Shown: in pieces, positions 1 through 6,852 of the stretch | Layout of the letters: every line of letters begins with the position of its first letter | How positions within the stretch are numbered: the first letter of the stretch is position 1 | From: Streptomyces bohaiensis | GTDB lineage: Bacteria > Actinomycetota > Actinomycetes > Streptomycetales > Streptomycetaceae | Direction of reading: 5' to 3' | Length of the DNA: 44,905 nucleotides | Assembly (NCBI RefSeq): GCF_012033785.1 | Contig: NZ_JAAVJC010000015.1 | Location: 1-44,905 of the forward strand | Notes under the pieces: generated by a model | Seen by the model: only the letters and a program-made list of their open reading frames with translations | Told to the model about the DNA's origin: nothing | Database searches by the model: none | Translations under genes and position numbers: made by a program

Positions 1-120
1 GACAAGCACGTGAAGCCTCTGGTGGGTATCGGGCGATCTTGGTCGTGAACCCGTCTACCAGGGGCTTCACTCACGTGTCGAACCAACCGCCCAGCCCAGA
101 GACCAGGTTGGCAAAGGCTC
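1..120 (-). mobile_element. End of a second IS5-like element
   Basis: This stretch matches the transposase-proximal end of the complete element at 1971-2859. It shares the subterminal hairpin arms (12-23 and 57-68) and ends in a terminal repeat whose reverse complement begins GAGCCTTTGCCAACCTG. The start codon of its transposase (GTG, reverse complement of 7-9) is just inside the window, so the rest of the element lies to the left. It is inserted against the C-terminal coding remnant that begins at 121. It has the same orientation as the complete copy but differs at many positions, so it is a separate, older or diverged insertion. Confidence 0.8.
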
Positions 121-246
121 ATCGGCGAATGGGTCGCGGTGAAGACCCGCTGGACCCTCTCGGTGGACACGACCGAGCAGGCCGCGCTCACCGAGACCGC
201 GGCCGGCTGCCCGAACGAGACCATCACGGTCCAATTGGCGGACTGA
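121..246 (+). pseudogene. C-terminal remnant of an HNH (DUF1524-like) nuclease
   Basis: The frame reads IGEWVAVKTRWTLSVD and ends AAGCPNETITVQLAD before TGA at 244-246. The pattern WVxVKxRW, VDxxEQxAL and a late Cys resembles the C-terminus of secreted DUF1524/HNH nucleases of actinomycetes, which is recall and not a search result. The 5' part is lost at the IS end (120). A second copy of the last residues is at 5383-5438. It lies on the strand opposite the Rhs array, so it may be a former neighbour or a discarded toxin gene carried along by duplications. Confidence 0.5.
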
Positions 247-490
247 CAGAACGCGACCGCCCTGTGGCGGGCGTCGACGTCTTCGTCGACGCCCGCCACA
301 GCTACCTCTTCGTCAGCGACGGACCCGCGAAGGCCAGAGAGCTCGGGACCAAACCGACGCCGCGATCGCCACGGCGAGAGGCGGAACCGGCACTAGGCCA
401 ACGGCGAAGGCGAACTCGGCCTCGGTGGCGGGCACCGCCGCCCAGCTGCCGCAACCTGGCGACCCACGGGCCAGGACCCGCCCCTGGACG

Positions 491-650
491 TTACGCCGTC
501 CCCGGCACCGGACGCTGATCGCGAGCTGGCGAGAGAGCCCGCGCCCTTGGCGGCGCGTCACGTACTGCGCTACGACTGCGAGGAGCAGGAGCACGGCGGC
601 GAAAGAGGCAGGCCTGGCAACCCCACTTTCTCCCGAAGCCAGCACAGTGC
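491..650 (-). pseudogene. Decayed fourth copy of the 88-aa two-TM array protein
   Basis: The reverse strand contains a run like LLLLAVVAQYVTRR, matching the second membrane segment and the QYVTRR motif of the genes at 1672, 5669 and 8948. The N-terminal membrane segment is missing beyond about 650. Relative to the copy at 8948 there is a 4-nt length difference before the stop at 491-493, so the C-terminus is frameshifted. The ~240 bp downstream (247-490) is also related to the segment after the 5669 copy, which shows that the whole block was duplicated. Confidence 0.6.
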
Positions 651-775
651 CGGGGCCCACCAGATCACATGAGGTCAGAAACCGTCCACTTGAGCGAAGG
701 GGCCAGTAGCGACGGTGACGTAGGAGCCCTCACTAGCAGCCGCCCCAGCCCCGAAACAGGCAGCACCGACGTAGG

Positions 776-952
776 TCATCCGCGCTTACCCTTTCGCGCC
801 ATGAGATAAGAAAGATAGAGAGCGCAGAACGCCATAACTCCACCGAGGAGCCACCACACAACACTCTCACCCCCACCTTTACTGGAGGCCAGAACCAGCG
901 AGGAGATAGCCCCCAGAAATAGAACACCTACGAATATTTCAAGCTTTACCAT
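776..952 (-). CDS. 58-aa two-TM protein, probable immunity protein
   Basis: The product begins MVKLEIFVGVLFLG. It has two hydrophobic segments (about residues 5-20 and 28-46) and a basic end, MARKGKRG. No known family was recognised. It lies 82 nt after the 59-aa gene at 1035, at the distal end of the Rhs tail array. A paralogue at 8548-8724 has the same length but carries a stop at codon 25. The start is uncertain because the Shine-Dalgarno (SD) sequence is weak, and an in-frame start at 997 is possible. Role as an immunity protein is inferred from position, size and membrane nature. Confidence 0.6.
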   Translation of the reverse strand: MVKLEIFVGVLFLGAISSLVLASSKGGGESVVWWLLGGVMAFCALYLSYLMARKGKRG

Positions 953-1034
953 GAGATCACACGCATTCTTCACCACATGACCATGATCGACGATCAAGAG
1001 CTCGACGTCTCACCGCTTACGGTGCACGAGCTCG

Positions 1035-1214
1035 TCAGGCTCTGTTACTCCATACTCCGAACACCGTCATGGCCGCCCCTATCATCGCAGCCACCCCGAC
1101 GACAACCGGAATCACCCAGTTAGTGGCATCGAATACAATTCCATAGACCAAGAAGCAGCAGCCAATAAGGCCAGCAAAGATGGAAATCCCGGTAAGTCGA
1201 GCAGCAGGACTCAT
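1035..1214 (-). CDS. 59-aa membrane protein, probable immunity to the upstream Rhs tail
   Basis: The product starts MSPAARLTGISIFAG and has two predicted membrane helices (about residues 7-26 and 33-53). The ATG at 1214 is preceded by AAAGG at a suitable spacing. The frame is open upstream into the Rhs tail fragment at 1215-1655, so tail and immunity gene are in frame with no stop between them. A longer product from GTG 1424 (129 aa) is therefore possible. Position directly behind an Rhs tail and the small membrane architecture suggest an immunity protein for a membrane-acting toxin. Confidence 0.6.
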   Translation of the reverse strand: MSPAARLTGISIFAGLIGCCFLVYGIVFDATNWVIPVVVGVAAMIGAAMTVFGVWSNRA

Positions 1215-1655
1215 GGACCAACCTTTCATAGAACCTTTCAGGGAAGGGTAGAGACGGGGCAGCGACCGCAATGCCCCCAGGTGAACTGGGAGCATTGCGG
1301 TGAGCTGCCTGCGCCAGTACACCAGCTCCCCTCCTGCGTAACTGACGCCAGCGCCCAGAGCGCAGCTGAAGACTCCGACACCGACTGATGCGGTCGGGCC
1401 GAAGGCGCTGGCCATGGTCATCACCCCGGAGTGAGCCGCAGCCTGAACGCCACTCGCGCAACCGCCCGCAAGACTGAAGGCGGTACTGGCGAGATCGGAA
1501 GCGTCGTCAAACGACAGGAGTCCGGTGGGGTAGATGCGGTTGACGGGGTCGCCTTCGGCGTAGAGGTAGGGGTTCTTCTCCTGGCCGGAGGGGTCGGGTT
1601 GGGTGAAGCGGCCGATGCGGGGCTCGGAGTAGAGGGCGGAGAGGTGGTAGACGAG
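1215..1655 (-). pseudogene. Displaced Rhs C-terminal fragment (tail 6)
   Basis: The fragment begins in the Rhs core (VYHLSALYSEPRIGRFTQ), passes QEKNPYLYAEGDPVNRI and reaches YPTGL, where the usual Asp of DPTGL is replaced by Tyr (GAC to TAC). The tail that follows is Gly/Ala-rich with paired Cys residues (SLAGGCASG, VFSCALGAG). A TGA stands immediately upstream of the core homology and no start codon lies before GTG 1424, so it cannot be made as a full Rhs tail. Its 5' junction at about 1655 abuts the 3' flank of the 88-aa gene at 1672, a recombination join. Confidence 0.75.
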
Positions 1656-1671
1656 TCAGGCCCCCTGGGCG

Positions 1672-1938
1672 TTACGCCGTGCCGGGAGCCTGGCGCTGCT
1701 CCCGGGTTGGCGCGTCGGCCCGAGCCTGGGTGTCGCGACGCGTCACGTACTGCGCCAGAACTGCGAAGAGCAGGAACGCGGCGGTGAAAAATGCCGGTAT
1801 GGCCACTCCGGTCTCTTCCGAAGCCAGCGCGGCGCCCAGGAGCAGAAGCCAGACCAGCGCCCAAAGCAGATAGAACCAGCGACTGAGCCGCACCACTTTC
1901 GCGTAGGTCTTGCCTAACGGGAATCGCTTCGATGCCAT
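1672..1938 (-). CDS. 88-aa two-TM array protein, copy A
   Basis: The product begins MASKRFPLGKTYAKVVRLSRW and has two hydrophobic helices (about residues 22-41 and 46-66) followed by QYVTRRD and a polar tail. The same gene occurs at 5669-5935 (broken), 8948-9214 (intact) and 491-650 (remnant). Each copy stands behind the hairpin segment of a module. Here the IS at 1971-2859 separates it from its module. No known family was recognised. A membrane immunity or accessory role is inferred from repetition within a toxin array. Confidence 0.7.
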   Translation of the reverse strand: MASKRFPLGKTYAKVVRLSRWFYLLWALVWLLLLGAALASEETGVAIPAFFTAAFLLFAVLAQYVTRRDTQARADAPTREQRQAPGTA

Positions 1939-1985
1939 GCCCAGCCCCTACCCGAAACGAATCGGATAATGAGCCTTTTCCATCC

Positions 1986-2750
1986 TCACTCCGAGCTGGC
2001 CAGATGCAGGGTGAGGACGGCCTGGACGAGGTTGGTGATCCGGGTGGTTGAGCACCGCAGCTTCCGGAGGAGTCGCCAGGACTTGAGGGTGGCGACGGCC
2101 TGTTCGACGAGGGCTCGGATCTTCGCGTGGGACCGGTTGACCGCCTGCTGGCCTGGAGAGAGAGTTTCCCGCCGTCCCCAGTACGGGGTGCGGACTGTGC
2201 CGCCGGCACCGCGGTAGCCCTTGTCGGCCCAGCACGGTATGCCCGCCTCGGTGAGGGCCTCGACGACGCCGTGTTCACGGGCCGCGCGGACGTCGTGGAC
2301 AGCGCCGGGCAGGGCCGATGAGGCCCACAGCAGTCGGCCGAAGGGATCGGCGAGGACCTGCACGTTCATCCCGTGCTTCTTGTGCTTGCCGGAGTAGAAC
2401 GGCCGGTCCGCGGCGACGCGGTCGATCGGCAGCAGCGTGCCGTCCAGCAGCACGAACGCCTTCGCCGAGGCAGTCCGTGCCGCCTCGGCAAGGCTCGGAG
2501 CGAGAGCGGCCAGGACCTCCACTGCCTCGGCGATGTACCGGTAGGCGGTCGTGGTTCCGATGCCGAACCCAGCCGCGAGCTGGGCGTAGGGGTGGCCGTT
2601 GCGGAGGTGGGCGAGGGTGAGCAGGGCCTGCCGCCCCGTGTTCAGGCGTCGCCAGCGGGTACCGATCACCTCACGGCGTCGGCGGAGCTCGGTGGACAGC
2701 AGGCGCAGGGCAGAGCTGGACACGTCCAGCCCGGACGGGTAGACAGGCAC
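1986..2750 (-). CDS. IS5-family DDE transposase
   Basis: The 254-aa protein has an N-terminal helix-turn-helix region (YAQLAAGFGIGTTTAYRYI, about residues 55-73) and a DDE_Tnp_4-type catalytic core. The acidic residues are in LLDGTLLPID (about residue 100), WADKGYRG (about 174) and the EQAVATLKSWRLL helix. This is full length for the group with no frameshift. It cuts and inserts the 889-bp element. The GTG start at 2750 is preceded by a 12-bp-stem hairpin (2753-2807). Confidence 0.93.
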   Translation of the reverse strand: MPVYPSGLDVSSSALRLLSTELRRRREVIGTRWRRLNTGRQALLTLAHLRNGHPYAQLAAGFGIGTTTAYRYIAEAVEVLAALAPSLAEAARTASAKAFVLLDGTLLPIDRVAADRPFYSGKHKKHGMNVQVLADPFGRLLWASSALPGAVHDVRAAREHGVVEALTEAGIPCWADKGYRGAGGTVRTPYWGRRETLSPGQQAVNRSHAKIRALVEQAVATLKSWRLLRKLRCSTTRITNLVQAVLTLHLASSE

Positions 2751-2752
2751 AC

Positions 2753-2807
2753 GAAGCCTCTGGTGGGCGAGGGAATCTTGGTCGTGAACCCGTCTACCAG
2801 AGGCTTC
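2753..2807 (-). promoter_or_regulatory. Inverted repeat just upstream of the transposase start
   Basis: Arms GAAGCCTCTGGT (2753-2764) and ACCAGAGGCTTC (2796-2807) are perfectly complementary. The same structure is kept in the second element at 12-23/57-68 with one G-U pair. Hairpins in this position in insertion sequences commonly limit transposase translation from read-through transcripts; that role is inferred here. Confidence 0.6.
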
Positions 2808-2862
2808 ACCACGTTGTCAGCACAACCGCCCAGCATCAGAGGCAGGTTGGAAAGGGCTCAAT

Positions 2863-3068
2863 GCACCGGAACAGGCAACACCCGGCGTGGCATATCCGAT
2901 GCTGCAAGCATGGGCGAAAGTAGCCGAGGCCCCACTCACGAAATTCGGGAAGAAGGGAGACTCCTGTGGTGAGCCGCAATACTACGCGACTCACCACAGG
3001 GGTCAGGGGGCGGTTCGGCCTGCCGTCCGCAGGGCGACACCTCGGGTTCTACCGAGAGCATCCCACCT
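2863..3068 (-). repeat. Module spacer repeat, copy A
   Basis: About 200 bp downstream of the 45-aa gene is repeated at 5966-6168 and 9244-9450. Shared landmarks include GCATGGGC, GGTGAGCCGC, CTACGCGACTCACCAC and the GTCAGGGG/ATCAGGGG block. It carries the hairpin at 2961-3002. Three copies mark three tandem modules about 3.2 kb apart once the IS is discounted. Confidence 0.8.
2961..3002 (-). terminator. Hairpin terminator behind the 45-aa gene, copy A
   Basis: Arms CCTGTGGTGAG (2963-2973) and CTCACCACAGG (2990-3000) form an 11-bp stem, extendable by two pairs, with a 16-nt loop. There is no U-tract, as is usual in actinomycetes. It lies 67 nt past the stop of the 45-aa gene. Copies at 6065 and 9345 keep the stem with compensatory changes. 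Confidence 0.7.
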
Positions 3069-3206
3069 TCACTCGACCCCGTTCTCATCTCTTCCGCCGT
3101 ACACGACGGCGAGAACTATGAAACCAATCACGGAGGCCACTCCGACGCTGATCCAAACCCAGGAAGGAGCTCCCAGCGACACACCTTTAGCAATTAGTTC
3201 GTTCAT
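3069..3206 (-). CDS. 45-aa single-TM protein, probable immunity protein (copy A)
   Basis: The product begins MNELIAKGVSLGAPSW and has one long hydrophobic helix (about residues 16-38) ending VYGGRDENGVE. It follows the Rhs tail at 3233 by 26 nt. Its paralogues at 6169-6306 and 9451-9588 have exactly the same length. The copy at 9451 follows a closely related Rhs tail. The linkage of this tail type with this micro-protein at two sites suggests a toxin-immunity pair. ATG start at 3206. Confidence 0.75.
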   Translation of the reverse strand: MNELIAKGVSLGAPSWVWISVGVASVIGFIVLAVVYGGRDENGVE

Positions 3207-3232
3207 GCTTTTCCTCTTCTTTCATTCTTCTG

Positions 3233-4048
3233 CTATGACATAATCTCGGAAGTAAGGTAGCCAGCGGCAAACCCCACACCGACGCAGACACCAGCCGCCA
3301 CGGCTCCGCCCACACCTGCCGTGGGCGCGGCAATCAGTCCCGCTCCGAAGGCGCACGCTGACTGGCCGGCCACGCCCCCGACCATGCCGACGAGACCGTC
3401 TACCGCGGCGTCCAAGTCCCCGTTGAGGGTGTCTTCGACGACGGAGTTGGCGTCAGACAACGTCAAGAGGCCGCCTACAGCTCCGACCGCGCCAGCGACC
3501 CACAGTCCGGTGGGGTCGATGCGGTTGACGGGGTCGCCTTCGGCGTAGAGGTAGGGGTTCTTCTCCTGGCCGGAGGGGTCGGGTTGGGTGAAGCGGCCGA
3601 TGCGGGGGTCGTAGTAGCGGGCGGAGAGGTGGTAGAGCCCGGTGGCGTCCTGGTATTCGCCGGCGAAGCGGTGGGGCTGGTCGAGCTCCTCGGTGGTGTG
3701 GGCGGTGCGGGGCACGCTGCGGGGACTGTAGCTGTACGCGTTGAGGCGGTCGCCGTCCTCGTCGATGACGGCGACCACCGACCCAATGGCGTCGGTGACG
3801 AAGCAGTGCGCCTCTCCCTCCCGGGTGAAGGAGTCGAGGGTGCCGCCGGGTTCGCGCACGAAGCCGGTATCAACCTCGTCGGTGGTGGTCGCGGACAGGC
3901 CGAGCGGGCCGTGCTGGAACTCGCAGTGGGTCGCGGCCCCCGTGCCGGACCCCGCAAGGGCTCGCGGCACGCTGCTGACAAGTCCCAGGACCGCCACAGA
4001 TCGCCGCGACGGCCCACCGTCGCCACGGAGCGGAGTGGTCAGCTGCAC
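3233..4048 (-). CDS. Displaced Rhs core plus tail (tail 5, sister of the main tail)
   Basis: Rhs core homology begins near 3945 (FQHGPLGLSATTTDE) and includes YVTDAIG-like FVTDAIGSVVAVIDE, YHLSARYYDPRIGRFTQ and the boundary DPTGL. The tail of ~89 residues differs from that of the main Rhs protein at only about 15 positions. It contains QSACAFGAGLIAAPTAG and AAGVCVGVG, a Gly/Ala-rich hydrophobic hairpin between two Cys residues. A GTG at 4048 gives 271 aa without signal peptide, so any product would stay in the cytoplasm. It looks like a spare tail cassette able to recombine into the full gene. Confidence 0.75.
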   Translation of the reverse strand: MQLTTPLRGDGGPSRRSVAVLGLVSSVPRALAGSGTGAATHCEFQHGPLGLSATTTDEVDTGFVREPGGTLDSFTREGEAHCFVTDAIGSVVAVIDEDGDRLNAYSYSPRSVPRTAHTTEELDQPHRFAGEYQDATGLYHLSARYYDPRIGRFTQPDPSGQEKNPYLYAEGDPVNRIDPTGLWVAGAVGAVGGLLTLSDANSVVEDTLNGDLDAAVDGLVGMVGGVAGQSACAFGAGLIAAPTAGVGGAVAAGVCVGVGFAAGYLTSEIMS

Positions 4049-4063
4049 AGCTCCGCTCCGTGG
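4023..4063 (-). terminator. Hairpin terminator between two tail modules
   Basis: Arms CCACGGAGCGGAG (4023-4035) and CTCCGCTCCGTGG (4051-4063) are a perfect 13-bp inverted repeat with a 15-nt loop. It lies 3 nt past the stop of the 62-aa gene (4067) and overlaps the proposed start of tail 5, so it probably ends the preceding toxin-immunity unit. Confidence 0.75.
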
Positions 4064-4066
4064 TCA

Positions 4067-4255
4067 CTACGCAGGCGACCTCAGGTAGTAGACGCATCCG
4101 GCGGCCACCGGGAGCATCGGCACGGCGCTCACCAGAGCCGTTCTCCACTGGCCCAGAGCAAGGGTCGTCACGAGCAGGCATGCCGTCATCACGAGGAATC
4201 CCAGCATGACGATGCGGAGCCCACGCCCCGGCTGCCATCTCGCTGCTCTACTCAC
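4067..4255 (-). CDS. 62-aa two-TM protein, probable immunity to tail 4
   Basis: The protein (MSRAARWQPGRGLRIVMLGF) has two membrane helices (about residues 14-33 and 37-56) and ends CVYYLRSPA. Its GTG start overlaps the stop of the Rhs tail at 4252-4254 in a GTGA arrangement, indicating translational coupling. This is the tightest toxin-immunity linkage in the array. A perfect hairpin follows directly. No family was recognised; the immunity role is inferred. Confidence 0.7.
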   Translation of the reverse strand: MSRAARWQPGRGLRIVMLGFLVMTACLLVTTLALGQWRTALVSAVPMLPVAAGCVYYLRSPA

Positions 4256-4578
4256 GCTGCCCTCAGTTCCTGAGCGAGATCACGGTCAACGCCACCTCCG
4301 ACGACGCCGATGCCTCCGCCGATCGCGCCGCCCGCGACGCTCCCCGCGCCGCACCCGGGAAGGGTGGCCACGAAGAACCCGACGCCACACCCCACGCCCG
4401 CGCCGGCCGAGGTCCCGGCTGCCCCGGACACGGCCACGGCACCGATGTCGATGGCGATGGCGATGGCGAAGTCTTCAACCGAGTAGAGCCCGGTGGGGTC
4501 GATGCGGTTGACGGGGTCGCCCTGGCCATAGGAGTAGGGGTTCTTCTCCTAACCGGAGAGGTCGGGTCGGGGGCGCCC
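4252..4578 (-). pseudogene. Displaced Rhs C-terminal fragment with nonsense codon (tail 4)
   Basis: Core sequence NPYSYGQGDPVNRIDPTGL is followed by YSVEDFAIAIAIDIG and a glycine-zipper tail with GVGCGVGFF, LPGCGAGSVAGGA and IGGGIGVVGGG. Upstream, the Gln codon of the conserved SGQE(K)NPY motif has become TAG, so the core portion is cut. Core homology begins at the stop of the 60-aa gene (4579). The tail proper remains open from an internal GTG (4437). Confidence 0.75.
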
Positions 4579-4761
4579 CTAACCGCCGTCGCCCCGGCCC
4601 CTCAACGCCACCACACAGACAAGAGACGCGAGAAGCGCGACCCCCAGGAAAATTCCCAGGGCAGCACCCCGAGAAACTCCTAGTGCGGCTACGATTCCTC
4701 CTGTCACTGCGAAAAGCATCATCGCCCCCAGAACAACGCCAAGAAGCTGCCTGTCAACCAT
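4579..4761 (-). CDS. 60-aa two-TM protein, probable immunity to tail 3
   Basis: The product MVDRQLLGVVLGAMMLFAV has two Gly/Ala-rich hydrophobic helices (about residues 6-26 and 30-52) and a basic end, ALRGRGDGG. ATG 4761 is preceded by GGAG at 6 nt. It lies 101 nt after the Rhs tail at 4863. No known family was recognised; the immunity role is inferred from position and architecture. Confidence 0.7.
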   Translation of the reverse strand: MVDRQLLGVVLGAMMLFAVTGGIVAALGVSRGAALGIFLGVALLASLVCVVALRGRGDGG

Positions 4762-4778
4762 CGATCACTCCTTCCCCG

Positions 4779-4812
4779 AGGGCGGGAAACCCTGGTTCGG
4801 GTTCCCCGCCCT
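4779..4812 (-). terminator. Hairpin between tail 3 and its small membrane gene
   Basis: AGGGCGGG (4779-4786) pairs with CCCGCCCT (4805-4812), with further A-T and G-C pairs inside. It sits between the tail stop (4863) and the next start (4761), so it may act as an attenuator that lowers or separates expression of the small gene. Confidence 0.5.
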
Positions 4813-4862
4813 ACTCTCTGTCTACTCCAGCCCGCCACCACGGCGAACCATCCCGGGTCGGA

Positions 4863-5360
4863 TCAACCCAGTACGCGACTCGTTACCGTGTAACCGACGC
4901 CGAAACCGAATCCGGCTGCGGCGCCGACACCACCCCCGGCCCCGGTCCCGACGACGGGCACCACCGACCCGACGGCAGCTCCCAGACCCGCCCCGATACC
5001 CGTGGTCGAGCCGACGAACCCGACATCCTCCCGAAACTCCTCATCGGAGTAGAGCCCGGTGGGGTCGATGCGGTTGACGGGGTCGCCTTCGGCGTAGAGG
5101 TAGGGGTTCTCCTCCTGGCCGGAGGGGTCGGGTTGGGTGAAGCGGCCGATGCGGGGGTCGTAGTAGCGGGCGGAGAGGTGGTACAGCCCCGTGTCGTCCT
5201 GGTAGCCGCCGGCGAACCGGTAGGGCTGGTCGACCTCCTCGGTGGTGTGGGCGCTGCGGGTCACACCGCGGGGACTGTAGCTGTACGCGTTGACCTGCGA
5301 TCTGGCTTCATCGACCACGGCGACCACCGACCCGATGGCGTCGGTGACGAAGTAGTGCAC
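4863..5360 (-). CDS. Displaced Rhs core plus tail (tail 3)
   Basis: Core homology extends from about 5400 (GFVWGAGCTLNS) through YFVTDAIGSVVAVVDE, YHLSARYYDPRIGRFTQ and DPTGL. The tail is YSDEEFREDVGFVGS followed by a very Gly-rich hydrophobic stretch (GIGAGLGAAVGSVVP, GAGGGVGAAAGFGFG), a glycine-zipper pattern like pore-forming or bacteriocin-type peptides. A GTG at 5360 has a good purine-rich SD and would give 165 aa, but there is no secretion signal. The 5' junction at ~5400 abuts the HNH remnant at 5383-5438. Confidence 0.7.
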   Translation of the reverse strand: MHYFVTDAIGSVVAVVDEARSQVNAYSYSPRGVTRSAHTTEEVDQPYRFAGGYQDDTGLYHLSARYYDPRIGRFTQPDPSGQEENPYLYAEGDPVNRIDPTGLYSDEEFREDVGFVGSTTGIGAGLGAAVGSVVPVVGTGAGGGVGAAAGFGFGVGYTVTSRVLG

Positions 5361-5382
5361 CTCTCCCTCCCGGACGACGGAG

Positions 5383-5438
5383 TTCAGCGTGCAGCCGGCT
5401 CCCCAAACGAAACCATCACCGTCCAGCTAGCGGGCTAA
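5383..5438 (+). pseudogene. Second remnant of the HNH nuclease C-terminus
   Basis: The frame reads RAAGSPNETITVQLAG before TAA at 5436-5438, matching AAGCPNETITVQLAD at 201-243. The rest of the gene has been replaced by Rhs core sequence on the other strand. The following ~230 bp also match 247-490, so both belong to one duplicated block. Confidence 0.6.
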
Positions 5439-5668
5439 CAGAACGCGGCCGCTCCGTGGTAGCCGTCGACGAATATGTTCACGGCCACCACAGCTACCTG
5501 CGCGTCAGCTACTGACCCGCGAGGGCCTGAGCGCGGAACCAAACTGACGCCGCGATCGCCGCGGCGAGAGGAGGAAACGGCACCGGGGACACGGCGAACT
5601 CGGCCTCGGTGGCAGGCACAGCCGACCAGCCCCGCAACCTGGAAACCGCGGGGCAGGCCCCCTGGGCG

Positions 5669-5935
5669 TTACGGCGTCCCGGGCGCCGGACGCTGCTCCC
5701 GGGCTGGCGCGTCGGCCCGAGCTTCGGCGTCGCGGCGCGTCACGTACTGCGCCAGCCCTGCGAACAGCAGGAACACGGCGGTGAAGAATGCCGGTATGGC
5801 CACTCCGGCCTCTTCCGAAGCCAGCGCGGCGCCCAGGAGCAGAAGCCAGACCAGCGCCCAGAGCAGATGGAACCAGCGACTTAGCCGCACCACTTTCGCG
5901 TAGGTCTTGCCTCACGGGAATCGCTTAGATGCCAT
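5669..5935 (-). pseudogene. 88-aa two-TM array protein, copy B, nonsense at codon 8
   Basis: This copy has exactly the length of those at 1672 and 8948. Codon 8 is TGA (5912-5914), where copy A has TTA, so full translation from ATG 5935 is blocked. A downstream in-frame GTG (5893) could give a 74-aa product that keeps both membrane helices. Otherwise conserved, including QYVTRRDAE. Confidence 0.75.
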
Positions 5936-5965
5936 GCCCAGCTCATACCCGAAACGAACCGGCTA

Positions 5966-6168
5966 AAGCACCGGACCAGACGACAAACGGCCCGGCATAT
6001 CCGATGCAGAAAGCATGGGCAACAGTAGCCGAGATCCCACTCACGAAAGCGGCGAAGGGAGACTCCCGTGGTGAGCCGCAATACTACGCGACTCACCACG
6101 GGATCAGGGGACGGTTGGGCCTGTCGTCCACAGGGCGGCATCTCCAGCCGACCGAGGGCAGCTCGCCT
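5966..6168 (-). repeat. Module spacer repeat, copy B
   Basis: This is the uninterrupted version of the segment described at 2863-3068. It runs directly into the 88-aa gene and shows the pre-insertion state of the IS target site (GGCTAAAGCACCGG). Confidence 0.75.
6065..6102 (-). terminator. Hairpin terminator, copy B, with compensatory change
   Basis: Arms CCCGTGGTGAG (6065-6075) and CTCACCACGGG (6092-6102). Compared with copy A, one U-A pair has become C-G through changes on both sides, so the stem itself appears to be selected. Confidence 0.75.
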
Positions 6169-6306
6169 TCACTCGGCCCCGTTCTCCTCTTTCCCACCAT
6201 AAACAATGACGACTACTATCATAACAACAACGGACAGCACGCCCACGCTGACCCAAAGCCAAGTAGGGGCCCCCAGCGACACACCTTTAGCGACTAGTTC
6301 GTTCAC
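6169..6306 (-). CDS. 45-aa single-TM protein, probable immunity protein (copy B)
   Basis: The product begins MNELVAKGVSLGAPTW (GTG start at 6306, strong GAGGAG SD) and has one hydrophobic helix ending VYGGKEENGAE. Unlike copies A and C it does not follow a related Rhs tail, so it may be an immunity gene kept after its toxin tail was lost. Confidence 0.7.
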   Translation of the reverse strand: MNELVAKGVSLGAPTWLWVSVGVLSVVVMIVVVIVYGGKEENGAE

Positions 6307-6557
6307 ACTTCTCCTCTTATTTCGTTTTGCCACTATGAGGAACAACAACACACCCGCAGGCGGCACAACCCCTCGACGGCGAGAAACGTCAGCCGCGGTA
6401 GTAGACCATGCCCGAATTGACCTGGGCCCGATCGGAACACCCTGGGCACGGATGCCAGCGGCGCGAGCTAGGAAATAATCTGCCATAACCACGATCACTG
6501 GAACCCATAACACACCTGTAATATCCGCACGCGCACCGCAAGTCGAAAGCCTGGGAT
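6307..6557 (-). other. Unassigned stretch with an open frame and two hydrophobic segments
   Basis: The reverse frame is open and reads hydrophobic runs VLWVPVIVVMADYFLA and VVPPAGVLLFLIVA, then basic KRNKRR directly before the 45-aa gene, in frame with it. This could be another small immunity gene whose stop is lost, starting at GTG near 6510 or ATG near 6481. No clear SD or homologue in the window supports a call. Confidence 0.3.
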
Positions 6558-6773
6558 CTACCCGAAAAGCAGGCCATAGAGAAACCAGAACCCAGACACT
6601 ACCATGAGGGCTCCAGTTGCCACAGCGATGAACAGGGCAGCGCACCTCCAAAATCCCGAGGAAGAGCCAAACGCTTCGCGCATTGTGACCGCTATCCCGG
6701 CCGCGAAGCGCTGCCTGAAGGCAATGAAACCGCACCCCGCGAACACCAGCAGCACCGAAGAGAGAATCTCCAT
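6558..6773 (-). CDS. 71-aa two-TM protein, probable immunity protein
   Basis: The product (MEILSSVLLVFAGCGFIAF) has an N-terminal helix, a central FRQRFA motif and a C-terminal helix ending WFLYGLLFG. It resembles the adjacent 74-aa product at 6853: both have GCGxIxFRxRFA and a W-x(3)-ALF/LLF second helix. The two are tandem paralogues. Start chosen by alignment to that paralogue; an upstream ATG at 6785 is possible. Confidence 0.6.
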   Translation of the reverse strand: MEILSSVLLVFAGCGFIAFRQRFAAGIAVTMREAFGSSSGFWRCAALFIAVATGALMVVSGFWFLYGLLFG

Positions 6774-6852
6774 CACCCACCACACCCCGAAAGAAGGTAG
6801 AGCACCGAGGCGAAGTGCGCCTCATGCGAACAGCAAAACATCCGCCATCCCC

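Larger units (their letters stand above)
1971..2859 (-). mobile_element. Complete IS5-like insertion sequence, 889 bp
   Basis: The ends are imperfect inverted repeats: the left end reads GAGCCTTTTCCATCCTCAC and the reverse complement of the right end reads GAGCCCTTTCCAACCTGCC. They are flanked by the 3-bp direct repeat AAT (1968-1970 and 2860-2862). Removing the element restores GGATAATGCACCGG, matching GGCTAAAGCACCGG at the uninterrupted sites near 5970 and 9245. This defines boundaries and target duplication. It carries one DDE transposase gene and disrupts the spacer between the hairpin segment and the 88-aa gene of this module. Confidence 0.9.
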
